This document shows, in pieces, positions 61,783-64,000 of a stretch of DNA of 64,000 bases. Source of the DNA: Kineothrix alysoides (lineage in GTDB: Bacteria > Bacillota > Clostridia > Lachnospirales > Lachnospiraceae); the NCBI RefSeq assembly GCF_000732725.1, contig NZ_JPNB01000002.1:310001-374000 (forward strand), written 5' to 3'. The notes beneath the pieces were generated by a model. It saw only the letters and a list, made by a program, of their open reading frames with translations. It was not told the origin of the DNA and searched no databases. Positions within the stretch are counted from its first letter, which is position 1. Each line of letters opens with the position of its first letter. Position numbers and translations under genes: made by a program.

Positions 61783-61814
61783 GAGCGGTGTATGCCGGAA
61801 CAGCTACATCGCTC
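61783..61814. terminator. Bidirectional terminator between hlyIII and galE
   Basis: GAGCGGTGTA and TACATCGCTC form a ten-base stem with one mismatch; A-run before and T-run after serve both convergent genes. Confidence 0.9.
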
Positions 61815-61838
61815 ATTTTTTATTTTTTTTATTTTTGT

Positions 61839-62855
61839 TTATTCTTCGTATCCGCCAGGATTATTACTCTGCCATCTCCATGAATCTGCACACATTTCTT
61901 TGATTCCATACTGTGCCTCCCAGCCCAGTTCCTTTTTCGCCTTGCCTGCATCCGAATAGCAGGTTGCGATGTCCCCGGGACGTCTGTCCTTGATGACATA
62001 GGGAATCTTCACTCCCGTAGCTTCTTCGAAATTCTTCACAAGATCAAGCACACTGTAACCTACTCCTGTCCCCAGATTGTAAATGCTAAGTCCGGCTTTT
62101 TCCTCTATCTTCTTAAGGGCCTTTACATGGCCTGCTGCCAAATCCACTACGTGGATATAATCTCTTACGCCGGTTCCGTCGGGAGTGTCGTAATCATTGC
62201 CGAATACGCCCAGCTCTTTCAGCTTACCTACTGCCACCTGCGTAATGTAGGGCATCAGGTTGTTAGGGATACCGTTAGGATTTTCACCGATAGTACCGCT
62301 CTTATGAGCTCCGATAGGATTGAAATAACGAAGGATGATAACATTCCACTGCGGGTCGGCCTTCTGCATATCCGTCAATACCTGCTCCAGCATGGATTTG
62401 GTCCATCCGTAGGGGTTAGTGCACTGTCCCTTCGGGCATTCCTCCGTAATGGGAATGATGGCCGGATCGCCGTATACGGTTGCAGAGGAGGAGAAAATGA
62501 TGTTCTTCACTCCGTGCTTTCTCATCACATCCACCAAGGTAAGCGTTCCTGCAATATTATTCTCATAGTATTCCCACGGCTTCGCTACGGATTCCCCTAC
62601 CGCCTTCAGTCCTGCGAAATGAATACAGGAATCGATTTTTTCTTTTTCAAATACGAGGTTTAACGCCTCTCTGTCCAAAATATCCGCTTTATAAAAAGGC
62701 ACCTTCTTGCCGGTAATCTTTTCCACCCGTTGTAATGACTTCTCGCTGGAATTGCTCAGATTATCCAAAACCACTACATCATAACCCGCACCCTGCAATT
62801 CTATTACCGTATGGCTTCCGATATAACCGGCGCCTCCTGTGACTAATACTGCCAT
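61839..62855 (-). CDS. galE: UDP-glucose 4-epimerase
   Basis: This 338-residue enzyme interconverts UDP-glucose and UDP-galactose. It has the NAD-binding start [20 protein letters not shown], the catalytic [11 protein letters not shown] and YGWTK (YxxxK), and [16 protein letters not shown] with [10 protein letters not shown]. Length is normal. It may also accept GlcNAc forms. The next gene to the right encodes a UDP-sugar pyrophosphorylase on the same strand, so the two act in one nucleotide-sugar branch. Confidence 0.97.
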   Translation of the reverse strand: MAVLVTGGAGYIGSHTVIELQGAGYDVVVLDNLSNSSEKSLQRVEKITGKKVPFYKADILDREALNLVFEKEKIDSCIHFAGLKAVGESVAKPWEYYENNIAGTLTLVDVMRKHGVKNIIFSSSATVYGDPAIIPITEECPKGQCTNPYGWTKSMLEQVLTDMQKADPQWNVIILRYFNPIGAHKSGTIGENPNGIPNNLMPYITQVAVGKLKELGVFGNDYDTPDGTGVRDYIHVVDLAAGHVKALKKIEEKAGLSIYNLGTGVGYSVLDLVKNFEEATGVKIPYVIKDRRPGDIATCYSDAGKAKKELGWEAQYGIKEMCADSWRWQSNNPGGYEE

Positions 62856-62978
62856 TTTCTTACCTCCTGCCTAATTAAATACTGTTTCTTACTGTCTTGT
62901 TTCTTATCCTTAAGTTTACTCCCATACCATTTTTTTTCAATATGGCAATGTTACTAATGGCTGTCAAAATGTTAAATA

Positions 62979-64000
62979 CTATAAAATAATTCCATTTTCC
63001 TTGCACAGCTCTCTGGCCGTATCTACAGAATCCACACCCATGGCGTTCTTAATAGGAGCAAATTCTTTGTTTCTTTCCACCTCATAAGAAAGGCAATTGT
63101 CCACCTGATGAATCATATCAAGCACCAAGGTTTCATATTTATAACCGTTGGGTTTATCCGGCAAAACCGTGTTTCCCTCTTTGTCTATATAGGGTATCTT
63201 CTTCTCCACCACATGAAGGGGAAGCTTGCTCTCCTCTATGGCTTCCAGATCCCTTTCCCGGAAAAGGTAGTTCAAGATAACGCCAAAATTGTAGGCAGGT
63301 TCTCCTCGTTCGTCTTTTTCTTCCTTCATCGCTTCGGTAAGCTCATAATACTCCACGATAGAGGGCTTTCCATCCTCAAGACACAAGGTACCGACACGCT
63401 CGTCCGGCGTCTTTTTCTTCACCACCTTGGCTCCCGAAACACATCCGTTAGCAATTACGGCACCTACAAAGCAGGGGTCCGCAATACGCTGGAGCACATT
63501 GTCCACCGCAAATACATTCAGCCATTCGATGCCATCTTTTTTCACAATATCCACCAGTCCCCATTTGTTCATAGAGGTAAACCAACCGCCATTTCCGTTG
63601 GGAGAGGTGGAAATTCTTCCTATTTCTTCCATGTATGCCTTGCCTTCGTAATCCGAGGCAGGTACCATTTCCTGTCTGAAAAACGTCACAAAATCTTTAT
63701 TATAGCCGAAGTATTCCTTCTCCTCAAAAAACTCCATGGTAACCTCATGGTTCTTATCGCTGGTCATGATAAACAGATGAATCCACGTCCTCGCCGCCTT
63801 CACTACATCCAAAAGATTCTCAATGATTCTCTGAAAAATATAAACCGGGCGGGTAATTCCTATATCGAACATTCCCTTGGGGGAGTCAGAACCCAACCGC
63901 GTTCCCATTCCTCCTGCCAAAAGCACCGCCGCGACCTTCCCCTTCTTAATTTCCTCAAGACCGATGGCCGTATAACTTTCTCTCTTTTCATCGATCTGCG
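62979..64000 (-). CDS. UDP-sugar pyrophosphorylase (UDPGP/AGX1-like), N-terminus cut by window edge
   Basis: The frame runs off the right edge; 340 residues are visible. It has the nucleotidyltransferase motif VLLAGGMGTRLGSDSPKGMF, with a lysine-containing PKG, then YNKDFVTFFRQEMVP, the central NVFAVDNVLQRIADP with its catalytic DN, and EYYELTEAM, as in eukaryote-type UDP-HexNAc and UDPGP pyrophosphorylases. Substrate (GlcNAc-1-P, GalNAc-1-P or Glc-1-P) is undecided. The adjacent galE supports a UDP-Glc or UDP-Gal/HexNAc role. Confidence 0.88.
   Translation of the reverse strand, partial: QIDEKRESYTAIGLEEIKKGKVAAVLLAGGMGTRLGSDSPKGMFDIGITRPVYIFQRIIENLLDVVKAARTWIHLFIMTSDKNHEVTMEFFEEKEYFGYNKDFVTFFRQEMVPASDYEGKAYMEEIGRISTSPNGNGGWFTSMNKWGLVDIVKKDGIEWLNVFAVDNVLQRIADPCFVGAVIANGCVSGAKVVKKKTPDERVGTLCLEDGKPSIVEYYELTEAMKEEKDERGEPAYNFGVILNYLFRERDLEAIEESKLPLHVVEKKIPYIDKEGNTVLPDKPNGYKYETLVLDMIHQVDNCLSYEVERNKEFAPIKNAMGVDSVDTARELCKENGIIL

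Overview
The window reads as a chromosomal segment of a low-GC, anaerobic Clostridia, most likely a Lachnospiraceae member. The evidence is a glmS ribozyme, a SAM-I riboswitch on metK, clostridial gene neighbours (argF-birA-coaX-dusB-greA-lysS; pfkA after dnaE), SleB-type and M23 cell-wall hydrolases, an HD-GYP protein and purine-rich Shine-Dalgarno sites before nearly every gene. Most genes lie on the minus strand. No rRNA, tRNA or CRISPR array was seen.

Left, accessory part (1-30.7 kb). 1-324 is the start of a chemoreceptor whose promoter carries two LacI-type operators. 986-12395 is a transport and catabolism cluster: a complete Dpp/Opp-type ABC transporter, an SDR protein, two alpha/beta hydrolases, an ACMSD-like amidohydrolase relative and a DUF2798 membrane protein, divergent from a LysR regulator with textbook promoter and operator spacing. 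Several of its proteins have replaced catalytic or signature residues, so it is the best candidate here for an undescribed pathway. 12.5-16.5 kb holds a wall-amidase lipoprotein and three consecutive zinc-ribbon membrane proteins. 16.8-19.1 kb is a PadR / DUF2812 / erythromycin-esterase-like lipoprotein operon with a candidate operator. 19.2-23 kb has a NrdI-like flavodoxin, a methyltransferase, a PPOX protein and an AraC/GyrI regulator, interrupted by relics of a mobile element. 23.1-29.0 kb is a defence-like operon (MazG, methyltransferase, HNH nuclease, PLD-helicase-DUF3427, NUDIX, divergent XRE regulator) that is visibly decaying: an in-frame TGA splits the helicase, MazG has a TAA and a deletion, and the XRE gene is frameshifted. 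29.0-30.7 kb holds a MntA/HepT toxin-antitoxin pair and a Tn4451-type tnpV, bracketed by related hairpins.

Right, core part (30.8-64 kb). The order is lysS, greA, an unknown gene, dusB, coaX, a small gene, birA, argF; an SPFH/NfeD pair; a SleB hydrolase; proC, a SpoU methyltransferase, pfkA, dnaE; glmS with its ribozyme; metK with its SAM-I riboswitch; an HD-GYP phosphodiesterase; murA; an M23 peptidase; dinB; a flavin reductase; a coiled-coil protein; a small alarmone synthetase; an unknown 88-residue protein; a hemolysin-III protein; galE; and a truncated UDP-sugar pyrophosphorylase. GlmS, MurA, SleB, M23, GalE and the pyrophosphorylase together serve amino-sugar and envelope synthesis and remodelling. 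A dispersed hairpin repeat of about 80 bp occurs three times in this part.

All calls rest on reading the sequence and on family knowledge; no database search was run.
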